A model generated the notes under the pieces. It was not told the DNA's origin and ran no database searches. It was given only the letters and a program-made list of their open reading frames with translations. Positions 62,597 to 64,000 of a DNA stretch of 64,000 nucleotides are shown one piece after another (the stretch's first letter is position 1; every line of letters starts with the position of its first letter). Source of the stretch: CAMFLJ01 sp963702555 (GTDB taxonomy: Bacteria; Actinomycetota; Acidimicrobiia; Acidimicrobiales; Acidimicrobilacustridaceae). A program made the translations under genes and the position numbers. Location: NCBI GenBank assembly GCA_963702555.1, contig CAVPCW010000010.1, positions 558,001 to 622,000 on the forward strand, given 5' to 3'.

Positions 62597-63304
62597 GTGC
62601 AGGCGTGGCACGAGCCGCTCCCCGACGGCCGTGCCGTCGAGCTGCGGGCCACCGCGCGCCTCGAGGGTGACCTCGCGATCGACGGCCCCGGGGCCGAGCT
62701 GGCGGCGCGCCGTGCCGCGATCGTTGCCCGGCCGTGGGTGTGGCTGCGCCAGGTCCACGGCCGTGAGGTCGTCGTGGTCGGCGACGGCGACGACCCCCAC
62801 GCCCTGGCCGGCACCGCGGCCGACGCCGTGGTCACCACCCGCACCGACATCGCCCTCGCGGTCCACGGGGCCGACTGTGGCATCGTCGGGCTGTGGTCGC
62901 CTGAGGGGGTGATCGGGGCCGTCCACGCCGGTTGGAAGGGGCTCGACGCCGACGTCATGGGCGCCGCCGCCGAGCAGATGCGGGCTCTGGGCGCCTCGAG
63001 CATCGCCGCCATCGCCGGGCCGTGCATCGGGCCCGAGTGCTACGAGTTCGGCCCCGACGAGCTCGAGCGGCTGGCCGAGCGGCTCGGGCCCGAGGTCTGG
63101 GGCACCACCTCGTGGGGGACGCCCGCGCTCGACCTCCCCGCCGCGCTGGCGGCGTCGATGCGCTTGGCCGACATCGTCCTGCTGGCCCCGCCCCGGGTGT
63201 GCACGGCGTGCGCCGACACCGCGCACTGGTCGCATCGGGCCCGGGCCGAGACCGGCCGTCAGGCCCTGCTGGTGTGGCTGGAGAGCGCCCGGGGCGCACG
63301 GTGA
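62597..63304 (+). CDS. pgeF: PgeF/YlmD laccase-domain protein
   Basis: 235 residues of the copper-oxidase-like family now called peptidoglycan editing factor, a purine nucleoside phosphorylase-type metalloenzyme that prevents L-Ser misincorporation in the stem peptide. Metal ligands are in RQVHGREVV, HGADCGIVG, HAGWKG and the GPCIGPECYE segment. GTG start 27 bases after ftsZ; GTGA overlap with yggS. This ftsZ-pgeF-yggS order is widespread. Confidence 0.92.
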   Translation: MQAWHEPLPDGRAVELRATARLEGDLAIDGPGAELAARRAAIVARPWVWLRQVHGREVVVVGDGDDPHALAGTAADAVVTTRTDIALAVHGADCGIVGLWSPEGVIGAVHAGWKGLDADVMGAAAEQMRALGASSIAAIAGPCIGPECYEFGPDELERLAERLGPEVWGTTSWGTPALDLPAALAASMRLADIVLLAPPRVCTACADTAHWSHRARAETGRQALLVWLESARGAR

Positions 63305-63987
63305 GCACCATCGACCCGTCGGCGGTGGCCGAGCGCCTCGAGCGGCTCAGGGCCCGCATCCACGCGGCCGGCGCTGGTCGTGAGGTCGGCATCGTCGCGG
63401 TCACCAAGGGGTTCGGCCCCGAGGCGGTGCGGGTCGCTCTCGGCCTCGGCCTGGTCGTGGTGGGGGAGAACTACGCCCAGGAGCTGCAGGCCAAGGCGGC
63501 CGACCTCGCCGCCGACCCGGTGCCGGGTGCGGTGCCCGAGTGGCACTTCCTCGGTCGCCTCCAGCGCAACAAGGTCCGCCACCTCGCTCCGATCGTGGCG
63601 GTGTGGGAGAGCGTCGACCGGGCCGAGCTCGTCGACGAGATCGCCAAGCGGGCTCCGGGCGCCCGGGTGCTCGTCCAGGCCAACCTCTCGGGAGAGGCCC
63701 AGAAGGGCGGCGCCCCGCTCGACGAGGTGCCGGAGCTCGTGGCCCGGGCCCGGGCCGGTGGCCTGGCGGTCGAGGGGCTCATGGGCGTGGGGCCGGCCGG
63801 TGAGCCGGAGGGCTCCCGCCCCGGGTTCCGGGCGCTCGTCGCCCTCGCCGACCGGCTCGAGCTTCCGGTGCGGTCCATCGGCATGAGCGCCGACCTCGAG
63901 GTGGCGGTGGAGGAGGGGGCCACCCTCGTGCGGGTCGGCACCGACCTCTTCGGGCCCCGCCCGCCCCGGCCCTCGACCCCCGGTTGA
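63301..63987 (+). CDS. yggS: PLP homeostasis protein YggS
   Basis: 228 residues, alanine-racemase-fold PLP-binding protein without known catalysis. The PLP lysine is in VAVTKGFGPEAV, followed by VVGENYAQEL, the WHFLGRLQRNKVRHL strand and the GMSADLEVAVEEG segment that ends in GTDLFGPR. It is coupled to pgeF. Only 13 bases follow before the window edge; sepF is the expected neighbour but cannot be seen. Confidence 0.93.
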   Translation: MSTIDPSAVAERLERLRARIHAAGAGREVGIVAVTKGFGPEAVRVALGLGLVVVGENYAQELQAKAADLAADPVPGAVPEWHFLGRLQRNKVRHLAPIVAVWESVDRAELVDEIAKRAPGARVLVQANLSGEAQKGGAPLDEVPELVARARAGGLAVEGLMGVGPAGEPEGSRPGFRALVALADRLELPVRSIGMSADLEVAVEEGATLVRVGTDLFGPRPPRPSTPG

Positions 63988-64000
63988 GGGCGGTGGAGGG

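Overview
This is a 64 kb stretch of very GC-rich chromosome from an actinobacterium. Four things point to Actinomycetota: an MtrA/MtrB/LpqB-type signalling operon, a PimB'-like phosphatidylinositol mannosyltransferase, a DUF3040 membrane protein, and a division/cell-wall (dcw) cluster whose genes are joined by GTGA, ATGA and TTGA overlaps. The mix of genes and the many leaderless genes suggest class Acidimicrobiia. That placement is inference, because no rRNA lies in the window.

Layout. 0-2.5 kb: two overlapping short-chain dehydrogenases (the first cut by the window edge) and an IclR regulator. 2.5-5.4 kb (minus strand): a small membrane protein and a molybdopterin oxidoreductase. 5.5-14.9 kb (plus): a Cys-rich small protein, QueG, PimB', a membrane protein, an SRPBCC protein, an ArsA-like ATPase, a large SMC-like coiled-coil protein without a P-loop, an eRF1-like protein and a ROK glucokinase. 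14.9-22.3 kb: an AlaC-type aminotransferase, an ACT-domain protein, glycerol kinase (minus), phosphofructokinase, and an acyl-CoA dehydrogenase/acyl-CoA ligase pair. 22.3-25.2 kb (minus): mtrA-mtrB-lpqB-like. 25.4-31.1 kb: inositol monophosphatase family protein, a polyprenol-phosphate mannosyltransferase-like GT2, a membrane-anchored HTH protein, a Nudix hydrolase, DinB and DUF3040. 31.2-35.7 kb (minus): MoxR, DUF58 and transglutaminase. 35.8-47.1 kb: a second ROK kinase, another SDR, an HNH protein, a lipoate ligase-like protein, a Coq4-like protein, an MFS transporter, hydrolases, and an enoyl reductase-like/enoyl-CoA hydratase pair. 47.2-64 kb: mraZ-rsmH-ftsL-ftsI-murE-mraY-murD-ftsW-murG-murC-murB-ftsQ-ftsZ-pgeF-yggS.

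The last 17 kb is one coherent machine. It makes lipid II precursors (MurB-E, MraY, MurG), exports and polymerises them at the septum (FtsW, FtsI) and organises the ring (FtsQ, FtsL, FtsZ). murF is absent and there is no room for it. The mraZ-rsmH gap can fold into a long stem that may be a cis-acting RNA.

The most pervasive oddity is technical. I reconstruct 21 frameshifts in 10 otherwise intact genes, and every one behaves as a net single-base insertion. Eleven of them lie within 2.8 kb (32.5-35.2 kb). Insertion-biased sequencing error explains this better than gene decay, because even essential ftsI is hit. Frameshifted genes are annotated below as full-length CDSs.

I found no CRISPR array, phage, transposase, tRNA, rRNA or obvious defence island. 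The candidates most worth following are the P-loop-less SMC-like protein, the mraZ-rsmH leader structure, the 53-nt palindrome before mraZ, the missing murF and the Coq4-like protein.
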